Below are positions 9,452-19,600 of a stretch of DNA of 64,000 bases, in pieces. The DNA comes from Ascarosepion bandense (Eukaryota > Mollusca > Cephalopoda > Sepiida > Sepiidae): contig JBBBDQ010001270.1 of the NCBI GenBank assembly GCA_037127315.1, forward strand, positions 51,001-115,000. Direction: 5' to 3'. The notes beneath the pieces are model-generated. The model saw nothing but the letters and a program-made list of their open reading frames with translations, was not told the DNA's origin and ran no database searches. How positions within the stretch are numbered: position 1 is the first letter of the stretch; each line of letters begins with the position of its first letter. Both the position numbers and the translations under genes were made by a program.

Positions 9452-9452
<1 letters not shown>
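9340..9452 (+). mobile_element. Hammerhead SINE, 3' part with internal duplication
   Basis: Contains GCAATCGGAGTCTAACCGTA twice in direct order: first followed by an intact CTGATGAG, then by the mutated TTGATTAG that leads into the rest of the hammerhead. The tRNA-like half is missing. The copy ends GGATGACA followed by (TA)n to 9486. Confidence 0.7.
9405..9448 (+). ncRNA. Hammerhead ribozyme, core mutated
   Basis: Stem I (CCGTA/TGCGG), stem II (GCTG/CGGC, one G-U), GAAA and stem III with GTC cleavage site (C9443) are all intact. The CTGATGA box reads TTGATTA, altering two core positions, so cleavage should be lost. It supplies the CTGTC stem III missing from the copy at 2154. Confidence 0.7.
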
Positions 9453-9489
<37 letters not shown>

Positions 9490-9534
9490 GCATTCACCCT
9501 AGTCGGGTTGAGCGGGCTTCCTCCCTGACGGAGC

Positions 9535-9842
9535 AAGTCTCATTGGGATTTGTTTAAGGGCAGGGTCCCAAGTCCTACCCCGTTATTTAACCCATAACTG
9601 GAGGGAACGGACGGATTAATACCTTTCCCAAGGGTACTAGTGCGCAAGTGAGTGCAGTGTGCTCGACTGAAATTGGAACTCGGCTCACCGATTTCCCCCT
9701 CCAAGCCGACATCCACCGCACCACAACGCACATCCGTGAACGCTACCAGCACCTGGTATTCCCAAGTGGTCACCCACGTAAGTACTGACCAGGCTCAACT
9801 TCGGTGATCGAGCGGGAACCAGTGTATTCAACGTGACATGAC
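9535..9842 (-). mobile_element. 5S/tRNA composite SINE
   Basis: On the reverse strand a 5S rRNA-like head (words matching GTATTCAACGTGA, GATCGAG, CAGTACTTACGTGGGTGACC and TGGGAATACCAGGTGCT on the sense strand) is followed by the tRNA-like core with GTGCGTTGTGGTGCGGTGG and a tail with GGACTTGGGACCCTGCC. 5S-headed SINEs are known as class SINE3. The 5S A/intermediate/C box region can act as an internal pol III promoter. About 20 bp of the 5S portion is missing (GTTGCTTA lost). Confidence 0.8.
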
Positions 9843-9843
9843 C

Positions 9844-9900
<57 letters not shown>
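9843..9900. repeat. (TA)n microsatellite
   Basis: Pure TA run of over 50 bp between the 5S SINE and SINE-A fragments. Confidence 0.9.
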
Positions 9901-9904
<4 letters not shown>

Positions 9905-9929
9905 TGAATTTAAGCATGCTTCCAGATTT

Positions 9930-10065
9930 CTCCCAGTCATCGGTTAAATAACAAGACAGGTTGGGTTTCTATAGCCTTGGTTAGCAACCAGTCTACCACA
10001 AAAAGTAATGGCAACTTACTACGGGAAAATCTTCTACCCAGTCAGTCTCTTAAGTGACTAACTAG
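9930..10065 (+). mobile_element. SINE-A 3' fragment
   Basis: Words GGTTAAATAACAAGACAGG, GCCTTGGTTAGCAACCAGTC and CTACGGGAAAATCTTCTACCC identify the SINE-A tail. The head is missing. Confidence 0.7.
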
Positions 10066-10069
10066 ATTT

Positions 10070-10325
10070 GTAGTGCAGTAGATATAGCTGAGTTCGTATT
10101 TAATTTGCATTTACTTACGGCAAATACCCTTGGTAAAGGTATTAATACGTCGCTTCTCTCTCCAGCTATGGGTTAAATAACAAGACATATTGGATTTATA
10201 GCCTTGCTTAGCAACCAGTCTACCGCAGAAAATAATGGCAACATACTTCGAGAAAATATTCTGCCCAATCATTAGAGACATGATCGCCCAAAGCGTGTAT
10301 CACCTATGGCACTTAACTGACTGAA
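10070..10325 (+). mobile_element. SINE-A copy, degraded head
   Basis: TTGTAGTGCAGTAGATATAG is a worn A-box region and GAGTTCGTATTTAA a worn B box. The tail is complete to CACTTAACTGACTGA. Confidence 0.7.
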
Positions 10326-10467
10326 GATAATTCTTGGAAATATAATTAAATCTTCTTCTGGGTATAAAGTAGGGGATCGCTTCTCTATTTTAATGAAATA
10401 ATAAATTGATCCCCCACTAATTAATACTTAATAATATAATAACATGATATCCTACATCATTTCTCCC

Positions 10468-10640
10468 TGCAGTTGTGGGTTGAATAGCAGGACAGATTGC
10501 ATTCTATAGCCTTGGTTGGCAACCAGTCTACTGCAGAAATTAATGGCAACCTACGTCGAGAAAATATTTTGCCCAATCTGTCATGTCTCTTTCGAGACAT
10601 GATCTCCCAAGCGTATATCACGTATAAAACACAAACCGAC
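10468..10640 (+). mobile_element. SINE-A 3' fragment
   Basis: Tail words GGACAGATTGCATTCTATAG, GGCAACCAGTCTACTGCAG and the inverted pair CATGTCTCTTTCGAGACATG are clear. Third SINE-A piece in the same orientation within 700 bp. Confidence 0.7.
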
Positions 10641-10649
10641 TAGATTAGC

Positions 10650-10925
10650 AACTAGGTCCCACCGTTACTACTTTAACAGTTTATTTTTATCACACTTCCC
10701 ACCTGAAGAACTATTTCAGGATTTCTTAATTCCTAATATCTACAATTTTCAAAAGTTTAAATCCAACGTCAATCGACTTCTTCAGTATTCTTGAAGTCTG
10801 TCCATTCTTTGACCTCTCCTCAATTCTTTCTTTTCTTAGTCTTCACATTCACTTTCACACCCTATAACACCTTCCGTATTAGTGGTATTACCACCTTGCT
10901 TGGGGTGAAATTATAAATAAAAAAC
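10650..10925 (+). mobile_element. Jockey-like LINE 3' end, decayed
   Basis: AGATTAGCAACTAGGTCCCACC, CACTTCCCACCTGAAGAACT and GTGGTATTACCACCTTGCTTGGGGTGAAA place this as the 3' end of the LINE family. Confidence 0.75.
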
Positions 10926-10939
10926 TTAAAAAACATGGT

Positions 10940-11590
10940 TTATTAGTAAGTATCTTTGAAGCCCCAAATAGGTCGAGGATACTAAAATCGAGCAGGCTTA
11001 GAAATTTAAATTCCTGGAAAGTGTTCAGACAATAGACGGATAGTGCGACATTGAGATACAAAGGCACGTTGGCATAGCCAAAAATGCATTTCAAAAGTTA
11101 AGCAGAGTATTGAGAGACAGGAAAATTTCTTTGGAAACAAATAAAAAAAGTTATAAGATTGTCTAGCGTTCGCTACCCTACTATAGGGCAGCGAATGCTA
11201 GACAATCTCTTCAAAGATGAAGGAGAGACTTGAAGCAAGAGAAATAGGGTTTTACAGAAGGATACTGAGGATACCCTAGACCGAACATGTGAACAAAAAG
11301 AAGATTTTGGAGAAGATGCAAATGAAAAGGAAACTTATACTTAACATCAGGAAGAAACAGCTGAAGTTTCTGGAACACGTAATGAGGAAGGAGGACATGG
11401 AGAATCTGATACTCACAGGGTGGATAAAGGGAAAGAGAGACTGGGGAAATCAGCGCGTGACATACTTGACGAGCTTGAGCAAGTGGGTAGCAGAGTAGAG
11501 TTTGGGAGAGATAACAAGAGAAAAAGTGTTAAGAACGACAAGGGATAGAGTAAGTGGAGGTCTATGATCGCCTACGTCCTGAAGAGACAC
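10940..11590 (+). mobile_element. RTE LINE C-terminal copy with internal hairpin
   Basis: Decayed RTE ORF words run in order: TTCCTGGAAAGTGTTC, GCGACATTGAGATACAAAGGCA, CTCTTCAAAGATGAAGGAGAG, GGTTTTACAGAAGGATACTGAGG, GAAACAGCTGAAGTTTCTGG and ATCGCCTACGTCCTGAAG. A hairpin at 11156-11208 interrupts the segment encoding YGxECW: the coding word for GCGAATGCTAGACAATC is present once inverted and once direct, around CTATAG. Non-functional. Confidence 0.8.
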
Positions 11591-11970
11591 GACTCTTAAT
11601 GTCTTTTAGCAGATCGATATTAGCAGGATATGCTTATATTGTAATGGTTAGAGGAAATGTGACAATATATTCCAGTGGTTTTAAAAGCATCGCGTCGACG
11701 TGTTTCATTCGCTGGATTAACGTTCCTACCTCCGGTTGATACACGGCGAATTAGAATTTTTTACTGCTGCGTTGATGCAGAGAAATAATTTTAGTGAAGT
11801 CAAGCTTAAGGAACTCGTTGCTTCTGGATAACAGGCAGCAGTGCTGTTGGGTGCCAAACTTAAAGAGCGTGCCCTGCAGGACTCAGTACATGCACCGGTT
11901 GACAACCAGTATAATTTACACATGCATTTAGCTTGTTTTTCAAATTACTTCCATTAACATAAGCTTCAAC
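11590..11970. other. No recognisable feature
   Basis: Mixed-composition DNA with short chance frames on both strands and no repeat word that I recognise. Confidence 0.4.
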
Positions 11971-11975
11971 ACGTC

Positions 11976-12285
11976 AATGTGCGTTGTGGTGCAGTGGATA
12001 TCGGCTAGGAGCGAGAAATCGGGGAGCTGAGTTCGAATTCCAGTTGAATTCGTTGCGTTCACTTACGCGCAAGTACCCGTGGGGAAGGCATTAATCCGTC
12101 TCTTCTCTCCAGCTATAAGTTAAATACCACGACAGATTGGATTTCTATAACCTTGGTTGGCATTCAGTCTACCTCAGATATTAATGGCAATTAACTGCTG
12201 AAAAATTTTCTGCGAATTCAGTCATGTCTCGAAAGAGACATGATCACCAAACCGTGTATCAGGTATGAACCTTAACTCACTGAAG
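11976..12285 (+). mobile_element. SINE-A, near full length
   Basis: Begins GTGCGTTGTGGTGCAGTGG (pol III A box), B box GAGTTCGAATTCC, core TTAATCCGTCTCTTCTC, tail with GTCATGTCTCGAAAGAGACATGATC, ending near CCTTAACTCACTGA. It abuts an RTE fragment. Confidence 0.8.
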
Positions 12286-12465
12286 CAAATAGAGATGAGG
12301 CTCCACAGAATGATGCTGAGGATGTCATAGACGAATCATGTGACTAACGAGAAGAAAGTTTATGGAAAATGTGGATAAAAAAGATAAAATTTAATTGGAA
12401 CCATAAAGAGACAATAAAAATTTCTCGGACACAGAAGAACAAAAAGAAATTTCGAAAAGTTGAGC
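12286..12465 (+). mobile_element. RTE LINE fragment
   Basis: AGATGAGGCTCCACAGAATGATGCTGAGGATGTCATAGACGAATCATGTG matches the region encoding the WFYRRMLRISW...EH block. Strongly decayed after that. Confidence 0.6.
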
Positions 12466-12796
12466 TTGAGTTTTGTTTAACGGCATATCAACCTCTGTGG
12501 GCTATTTAGTGCCAAAAAGGTGGGGTTTAAAGTTATTTTCTTTTTAATGTTTGGATATAGTGAGAAGGTCGATTTAGTTAGATTTTAATGAAAATTCATT
12601 TTTTTATTTTATTTTAGAAAACTGAAAATGTCTTCAGTTTTGGATTCAACAATGTTTTGCTGAGAACAATTATTTCCTTCAAAAATGTGTTATGGTCATA
12701 ATTTTTCTTCAAAAATGTATTGTTGGTAATATTTTCCTGTAAAAATATATATCTATCTAAACTTATTTATAAATGAAACTTTGTGTGTATGTGTGT

Positions 12797-12828
<32 letters not shown>

Positions 12829-13508
12829 CCGTTACCTACAGACTCTGAAACGGCTGAACCGATTTTCTTGAAAATTTACACAGTTGTACTATAAGCGTCT
12901 TCGCGTGTACTTAGCTAGGTTTTGTGTAGCGGTACCCCCAATAAATATCGAAAATCGATAATCGACAAAATCGGGTTATAGAAGGAGTGGTCCGATTTTA
13001 ATCAAATTTGATACACTCATAGACAAAGATATAAGAAACGATATTCAGAAGTTTCAAGGTACCGAAAATTTGATATCGATACCAGGAAATCAAAATTTGA
13101 CTTACATCCATTCATTTTTTTCAGTCTGTGGTTTTGCTTTAACTGGAAACAACTATTGCTTTTTAGCCTTTCGTGCCAACGTCCAAAGAGTCTGAGCTCC
13201 AGGACCATAGATTAGTTTTAAAGCTTTCATTACACCCGAGCAACGCCGGGCTATACTGTTAGTTTTTTTATAAAAATATTTTTATGTAACTATTTCTGTA
13301 AAAGTGTATTTTTATACTTTCATAGTGTGTTGACCCCAGTTTGGGGGTTAACTATTTGCCCATAGCTGGGACCCTAACTGGTGCTACCACTCCGGGTCAG
13401 GGTGGATCTGAGAACAACAGCAATTAAGCGGTGGTTCCATGCTCCTCACAATCTTCCAATCAGAGGTCTTGGTGCCGGATGCAGTTTATCGTCATGCCCA
13501 GGACCTTG
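12466..13508 (+). repeat. Repeat family L, copy with element C inserted
   Basis: Starts TTTAACGGCATATCAACCTC, passes GAAAACTGAAAATGTCTTC and ends GCAGTTTATCGTCATGCCCAGGA. It aligns end to end with 18500-19015, which lacks the element C insertion at 12765-13262. The start, read in reverse, resembles the tail of the 5S SINEs at 31280 and 47840 (GAGGTTGATATGCC). Function unknown; possibly a LINE whose 3' end the SINE shares. Confidence 0.65.
12765..13262 (-). mobile_element. Element C copy 2
   Basis: Reverse orientation: CTAAACTTATTTATAAATG at the left and GAGCAACGCCGGGCTATACTG at the right. The uninterrupted paralogue at 18780-18800 shows where it went in. Confidence 0.85.
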
Positions 13509-13639
13509 GAAAATTTGACACTCACAGGATATATTCCAGGTACAAAGAGAAACAGTGGGCAGCCTACCTAACTAGCTTCGCGGTGGCAAAACAGGGATTG
13601 GTCTGGGGGTGTTAAAAATACAAACAAAAAAAGGAAGTT

Positions 13640-13980
13640 GTTAAGAGCCATGATAACCCTAAGTTAACAGAAGAAGAATCCCACTTATAAAATTATTGAT
13701 TTTCGATTGTTAATGCTATACAGGTAAACCTCGGGTTACGTCGTTTCCAGGCAAGTCGTTTTCGATTATACGTCATTTGTCAAAAGAAGTACATATGAAA
13801 ACAAGAGAAATCAAGTTTAAGTCATTTTATTCGACTTTACGTCCGTCCGCCACAAATAATAAAACCGAAATATCACGAAAAGCGTTAAAAGCACACAGAA
13901 TCATGTTACTGTACAATAAATAAAAATAAAAGTATATAAAATCATATTATAATACCTACATTTACAGCAAATGTTAATAT
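13640..13980. other. AT-rich DNA with a possible DNA-transposon end
   Basis: TACAGGTAAACCTCGGGTTACGTC at about 13719 looks like a TA target followed by a pogo/Tigger- or mariner-type terminus. No transposase fragment and no second terminus were found. Low confidence. Confidence 0.25.
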
Positions 13981-13982
13981 TA

Positions 13983-14705
13983 GGTTGTCCCAAAAGTTCG
14001 TAAACACTTGCAGAAAATTTGAAATTTTACTCGCCAAGTAATCTAAGGTTACCAGAAATCACTTGCAAAATATTGAAGATTTACTCGCAAAAACAACAAA
14101 AATTATTGCTCAAAATAAAGACCACCATTTTCCAAGACCTTCTGCCATCGATCTGCAAGCTTTCGGATCTGGTCAAAGTACCATTCAGCCGGCTTCGAAT
14201 CAAAGAATTCTTGATACGCTTCTTCGATTTCATCAAACCAGTCGAATCGGCGGTTCTTCAGAAAGTGTTGCATTGAGCGGAAAAGGCTGTAATCTGTTGG
14301 CGCACAGTCAGAACTGTAGGCTGGATGTGGCATAACCTCAGCGCCGTCTAGCTCTTCCTACTTGATTTGGTCTTTCTGGCGGTGTGTGGCTTGGCATTGT
14401 CCTGCTGCATCAAAGCGCGCTTTCGGTTAATCAGAGCCGGGTACTTTTACTTCAACTTTTCGTAGACCCGCTCAAGTTGCTGACAGTAAAGTTCGGCACT
14501 GATGTCACGACCATTCGGAACCAACTCAAAATGCACGATTCCTTCAAAGTTCCACTAAAACGCACAACATGACTTTCTTGCCGAATAGATCTTGTTTTGG
14601 AACCGACGGTGTCTCTTGCCCTTTCTGAACCCATCGCTTGTCTCGATTGTGCTGGACCAGATCGACCCATTTCGCAAATGTTTACGAACTTTTGGGACAA
14701 CCTAA
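13983..14705 (-). mobile_element. Mariner deletion derivative, copy 1
   Basis: Terminal inverted repeats AGGTTGTCCCAAAAGTTCGTAAACA lie at both ends, next to TT/TA. On the reverse strand, out-of-frame transposase pieces can be read: RWVQKGQETPSVPKQD, QQDNAKPHTARKT (second catalytic aspartate) and HPAYSSDCAPTDYSLF with the third aspartate region, ending at LYFEQ (14103). About the first half of the transposase, with the DNA-binding domain and first catalytic aspartate, is missing: the 5' repeat is joined directly to the middle of the gene. Length is 0.72 kb against about 1.3 kb for complete mariners. Confidence 0.9.
14103..14333 (-). pseudogene. Mariner transposase C-terminal remnant
   Basis: A 76-residue open frame begins with HPAYSSDCAPTDYSLFRSMQ, the mariner HPxYSPDLAPxDYxLF signature in which the second-last acidic residue is the third catalytic aspartate. 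It ends at KVLENGGLYFEQ and a stop. It cannot act alone. Confidence 0.85.
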
Positions 14706-14896
14706 AATAATCATCAGAAATTCTATTGAACAAAATATAAAAACATTTGTAATCCTTGAAGGAAAGAACTCAGTTCAAAGAGACTCTCGACTAATTTATT
14801 CTCACAAAGCGTATCAGCCAACAACAGCCATGCTGACGATCCACAGCCATCTACATCTGCGGTGTAAATAAACAAATTGAATGTAAATATTTGTAA

Positions 14897-15598
14897 CTAG
14901 CAGTATAGCCTGGCGTTTGTCGGGTGTAAAGAAAGCTTTAAAACTAATCCATGGTCCTGGAGCTCAGACTCTTTGGACGTTGGCACGAAAGACTAAAAAG
15001 CAATAGTTGTTTCCAGTTAAAGCGAAACCGTATCCTGAAAGAAAAATGAATGGATGTAAGTCAAATTTTGATTTCCTGTTATCGATATCAAATAAGTTTT
15101 TTTCGTCGTAAACTGAATTTTGAAGGCTAAATAAGTCGTCTGAGTAAATGGTATCATAGCTGAGACTAGGAATTACAATTATACCTACTTAGAGCCAAAC
15201 CCGAAGCAAAAACTAAAATAAAAGGGTTTAAAAAATACAGACAGATAAACAGACACACACACAAACATCTTGCCTTATATATATATATATATATATATAT
15301 ATTATCGATTTTCTGCACTGTTGTAAGAACTGCAACCTTGAAACTTCTGAATATCGTTTCTTATGTCTTTGTCTATGAGTGTATCAAATTTGATTAAAAT
15401 CGGACCACTTATTCTATAACCCGATTTTTTTGATTATCAATTTTCGATATTTATCGGTTGTACCTCGACACAAAACCTAACTAATAACACTCGCAGACGC
15501 TTATAGTACAACTGTGTAAATTTTCAAGAAAATAGGTTCAGCCGTTTCGGAGTCTATAGGTAACGGATACACACACACAGACACTCACACACACACAC

Positions 15599-15652
<54 letters not shown>

Positions 15653-15660
15653 GTTCCAAC
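14897..15660 (+). mobile_element. Element C copy 3
   Basis: CTAGCAGTATAGCCTGGCG at the left; AACGGATACACACACACAG, a long (CA)n tract (about 15590-15650) and AAAGTTCCA at the right. Internal (TA)n at 15276-15302. Confidence 0.8.
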
Positions 15661-16165
15661 TATCCTGCTAGTATATGTTAATATTATTGTTTCGGTACTA
15701 TCTTATTAGCGTCTCCTCAGGCAGTGAAATATTATTTCTGTTAGAAATGCTTATTTATAGAAGCTTAAAAACAACTCAATTTGTACTAAATCCAGACCAA
15801 AAAACTAGGGAATTTTCAGAGGGTTTGTCTCAGTGAACCAATAGACAGTCAGGTCATGGTAGAAGAAATTTGATTGTAAGGGTAAAGGGGAACAGAGACT
15901 TGAAATGACTTGGGACCCAGACGTTTTCCATGACAGTGATGTAAAAAACTGAATGATACATATGTCGCATTTAGTAAATCTAGTAAATCTAGTAAATTTA
16001 GTAAAGTTACCGCGTGTCATCGTGAAACGATTATAGGATTTTCTTCAGATTATATTTGAATTAAGGTAGTGAACAATTATTATTTTTAATGGATACTCAT
16101 ATTTAAGTAGACGCTCAGTTTTTTTTAATATTGCTAAATATTATTATAATACATCATATTGAAAA
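15661..16165. other. No clear feature
   Basis: AT-rich. A short AGTAAATCT repeat (about 15972-16005) is the only pattern seen. Confidence 0.4.
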
Positions 16166-16169
16166 TGTT

Positions 16170-16335
16170 CGCTGTGGTGTAATTGATATAGGCTCAGAAT
16201 AAGAACTTGAATCTCTAGTTTAATTTGTTGCATTCACTTTCGTGCAAATGCTCTTGGGAAAGGTATTAATCCATCTCTTCTCCCTCCAGCTATATGTTAA
16301 ATAGTGGGACAAATGGGATTCCATAGTTCGCCTTT
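16170..16335 (+). mobile_element. SINE-A 5' fragment
   Basis: GTGGTGTAATTGATATAGGC, TTGCATTCACTTTCGTGCAAATGC and AAAGGTATTAATCCATCTCTTC are worn SINE-A head and core. The tail is lost after CCATAG. Confidence 0.6.
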
Positions 16336-16654
16336 CTTTAATTAAAACAAAACAAACACCCCCCCCCAAAAAAAAACCCAGAGAAATTCATTATACTTAA
16401 TATGGGTATTGACTAAAAGTGAAAACAAATCGGTCTGATTAATATATACATACAAAAACTATTACTTCAGAAGATTGCTTTGTTTAGGTTTAAATACGAA
16501 ACTAAGCAAATATAAATGTTTCTGTCTATGACGACAAGGATTTTGTTTATAGGCACCGTTCAGTTTTGCCTGATCGGAAATGTCATTCACGGTTGATTCA
16601 GAACGCAGATTCAGATCCTCACTGAGGGATGAATATTTTTAGTCTCTCTATTAT

Positions 16655-16798
16655 ATAGCCATTTTTTAATATATTTCTAAAAACAAATACGAATAAACAC
16701 ATGCTTACTTTTCTCCCTTTCGTCATGGATCTGATGAAGCCTTAACTGACGAAATACATCTCGCCTCTTTTTTCATACAATATTTCCATTTATCAAAT

Positions 16799-16800
<2 letters not shown>
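16655..16800 (+). repeat. Interspersed repeat D, copy 1
   Basis: Shares AACAAATAC(G/A)AATAAA, CAATATTTCCATTTATCAAATTGATATATA with 19222-19350; both copies run into (TA)n. Unclassified. A hammerhead-like CTGATGA...GAAA pair is present but lacks a stem II (see rejected items). Confidence 0.55.
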
Positions 16801-16843
<43 letters not shown>

Positions 16844-16844
16844 A

Positions 16845-17180
16845 AATAACTTTAATCTAAAAGGAAAAGCAGGAAGGTAAATCCCAAAACCCGATCCTCA
16901 TTAATATTAATATTTTAATATTAAAAAAAATGATACAGGTGGAGAGCTCAATGTAATTAGAATTACAGAGCCAGTTATAAAATAAAGTTCGATGTTCAAA
17001 ACTGTTGAATGATCATTTCAACATGAAATCCCTAAGAGAGATTTCACATATCATCGGCAACTACCACATTTCAAAATGAAAAAAAAATGTGTTAGTTGCC
17101 GATGAGATGTGAAATCTCTCTTAGTGATTTCATATTGAAATGATCATTCAACAGTTTTGAACATTGAAAATTTATTTTAT
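16845..17180. repeat. Foldback element with flank
   Basis: Palindrome at 16977-17180: arms include CAAAACTGTTGAATGATCATTTCA, GAGAGATTTCACAT and CATCGGCAACTA with their complements, around AAAATGAAAAAAAAATG. The left flank has AAGCAGGAAGGTAAAT and CCCGATCCT, the inverse of the words flanking the foldbacks at 7746 and 43519, so they are one family. Confidence 0.75.
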
Positions 17181-17189
17181 AGTTTAGAA

Positions 17190-17610
17190 CTTTAATGGTA
17201 GTGAATGCTGGACAATATCATCAAAGATGAAGGAAAAACTTGAAGCAACTAAAATGTGGTTCTACAGAAGGATGTTTCGGATAACATGGCACGAGCATGT
17301 GAGCAATGATGAGGTTTTGGGAAGAATGGAATCGAAAAGGAAATTAATATTGAGCATCAGGAAGAGACAGCTAAAGTTCCTGGGACATGCAATGAGGAAG
17401 GACGGCTTGGAGAATCTGATACTAATAAAGCAGATAGAGAGAAAGAGATAAGAAAGCAGAGGATAACATATTTGAAGAGCTTGAGCAGGTGGATGACAGT
17501 ACGGGGGTTGCGAGATGTAACGGGAGAAAGTGTGCTAAGAGCCACCAGGGATAGGAAGACGTGGAAGGCCATGATCGCCTACGTCCTGAAAGGACAAAGC
17601 ACATAAAAGA
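17190..17610 (+). mobile_element. RTE LINE 3' fragment
   Basis: Follows the RTE ORF from the NECW-coding word through WFYRRMFRITW, KRKLILSIRKRQLKFLGHAMRK to the final ATCGCCTACGTCCTGAAAGGAC. Open in one frame only for 74 residues (17227-17451), then shifted. It begins exactly where the preceding foldback ends. Confidence 0.8.
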
Positions 17611-17650
17611 AGAACTTTAAACTCTGTCAGGATTTCAGTATCTTGTTATT

Positions 17651-18373
17651 AGGTTGTCCTAAAAGTTCGTAAACATTTGCGAAATGGGTCGATCTGGTCC
17701 AGCACAATCGAGACAAGCGATGGGTTCAGAAAGGGCAAGAGACACCGTCGGTTCCAAAACAAGATCGATTCGGCAAGAAAGTCATGTTGTGCGTTTTAGT
17801 GGAACTTTGAAGGAATCGTGCATTTTGAGTTGGTTCCGAATGGTCGTGCCATCAGTGCCGAACTTTACTGTCAGCAACTTGAGCGGGTCTACGAAAAGTT
17901 GAAATAAAAGTACCCGGCTCTGATCAACCGAAAGCGCGCTTTGATGCAGCAGGACAATGCCAAGCCACACACCGCCAGAAAGACCAAAGTCAAGTAGGAA
18001 TAGCTAGACGGCGTTGAGGTTATGCCACATCCAGCCTACAGTTCTGACTGTGCTCCATCAGATTACGGCCTTTTCCACTCAATGCAACACTTTCTGAAGA
18101 ACCACCGATTCGACTGGTTTGATGAAGTCGAGGAAGTGTATCAAGAATTCTTTGATTCGAAGCCGGCTGAATGGTACTTTGACCAGATCCGAAAGCTTGC
18201 AGATCGATGGCAGAAGGTCTTCGAAAATGATGGTTTTTATTTTGAGCAATAATTTTTGTTGTTTTTGCGAGTAAAATTTCAATTTTTTGCAAGTGATTTC
18301 TGGTAACCTTAGATTACTTGGCGAGTAAAATTTCAATTTTTTGCATGTGTTTACGAACTTTTGGGACAACCTA
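17651..18373 (+). mobile_element. Mariner deletion derivative, copy 2
   Basis: Same structure as copy 1 at 13983-14705 but on the forward strand: terminal repeats AGGTTGTCC(T)AAAAGTTCG... and ...ACGAACTTTTGGGACAACCT. The 5' repeat runs directly into GCGAAATGGGTCGATCTGG exactly as in copy 1, so both share one deletion breakpoint. The two copies differ at scattered single bases, and here an extra stretch repeats part of the 3' region (GCGAGTAAAATTTCAATTTTTTGCA twice, about 18268-18345). Confidence 0.9.
18022..18252 (+). pseudogene. Mariner transposase C-terminal remnant
   Basis: A 76-residue frame, HPAYSSDCAPSDYGLFHSMQ to FYFEQ and a stop, contains the third catalytic aspartate region. The upstream block with QQDNAKPHTARKTK lies in the same frame but is cut off by a stop (about 17997). 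Pairs with the remnant at 14103-14333. Confidence 0.85.
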
Positions 18374-18499
18374 ATAAATATAAACACATTGTCGGTATAC
18401 CGCTTAGATAAAACATAGACGAATTTGTTACTTTCCTAGCCATTTTGAAGGATTACATAAGAATCTACATTCCGATTTATTTCGGTTTTGATTTGGGTT

Positions 18500-19015
18500 T
18501 GATTTTTGTTGAACGGCATATCAAAACCTCTGTGGGTTATTTAATGCCGAAAGGTAGAGTTTAAATATATTTTTTTAATATACGGTTTAGTAAGAAAGTT
18601 GAATTAGTCAGATTTTGACGAAAAAAAATTTTTTTTTATTTTAGAAAACTGAAGATGTCTTCTAGTTTCGTATCCAAAATTGTATTGCCGGTAATAATAT
18701 TTTTTCCTTAAAAAATGTGTAATGGTAATAACTTTTCAAAAAAAAAAAGTAATGTTGGTAATATTTTTCATTCAAAAGTGTATATTTATCTATTAAAGTA
18801 TTTTTATATATATTATGTTCCTATAAAACTCTTATAATGTTTTGACCACAGTTTGCGGTTAGCTATTTACCCATAGCTGGGACCCGAACAGGTGCTACCA
18901 CTCCGGGTCAGAGTGGACCTGGGAACAACAGCAATTAAGAGGTGGTTCCATGCTCCTCACAACCTCCCAATCAGAGGCCTTGCTGCTGGATGCAGTTTAT
19001 CGTCATGCCCAGGAC
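18500..19015 (+). repeat. Repeat family L, uninterrupted copy
   Basis: Same left and right words as 12466-13508 (GAACGGCATATCAAAACCTC ... GCAGTTTATCGTCATGCCCAGGAC) but with no element C inside. It serves as an empty-site reference. A 71-residue frame in reverse just right of it has no family resemblance. Confidence 0.65.
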
Positions 19016-19221
19016 TGGATTTATTTCGGAAATGGTGATATAATTTCCTGACTTTTGAGTCATTCCGATTATGAAAAAAAGAATTTAACTTTAATCCTAA
19101 CAGGAGCTGAGAAAATAAAAAAAACTTACGATTTGGTATAAGAAATGTATTAACGACTTTTTCAAAAGTCACTATTTTTCATAAGAAACGCCAGCTTAGA
19201 TTAAATAAAATAATTATGTTT

Positions 19222-19347
19222 ATTTTTTTTAAACAAATACAAATAAATAGATGCGTACATTTTCCTTTCGTTTTGCAAATGATGGAACCTTAAATGGCGA
19301 AAAGCATAATAAAAATTCTACCCATGCAATATTTCCATTTATCAAAT

Positions 19348-19350
<3 letters not shown>
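19222..19350 (+). repeat. Interspersed repeat D, copy 2
   Basis: Matches 16655-16800 through AACAAATACAAATAAA and the terminal ATTTCCATTTATCAAATTGATATATA, then (TA)n to 19405. Confidence 0.55.
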
Positions 19351-19405
<55 letters not shown>

Positions 19406-19410
<5 letters not shown>

Positions 19411-19559
19411 ATTATAGTTGAGAACATGTACAAATTTAATTTATAATAAATATTCATTTATAATTTATAATAAATATTCATAGTTCTATTTTAAATCGAG
19501 CACTGTTTTAAATTAATGTTTTGAACGTTGTCAATTTTTTCTTTGTGTCTTATTCACTT

Positions 19560-19597
<38 letters not shown>

Positions 19598-19600
19598 TAA
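19406..19600 (+). repeat. Partial foldback-family flank
   Basis: AACATGTACAAATTT, TAATAAATATTCATAGTTCTAT, GAGCACTGTTTTAAATTAATGTTTTGAAC match the right flank of the foldback at 43181-43390 (43380-43480). It ends in (TA)n. Confidence 0.6.

Noticed and set aside
16738..16762. CTGATGA...CGAAA word pair as a further hammerhead ribozyme
   Set aside because: Bases after CTGATGA cannot pair with those before GAAA to form stem II. The similar CTGATGAAGG...GTCTGAAA at 25250 allows only a bulged stem and no clear stem I or III.
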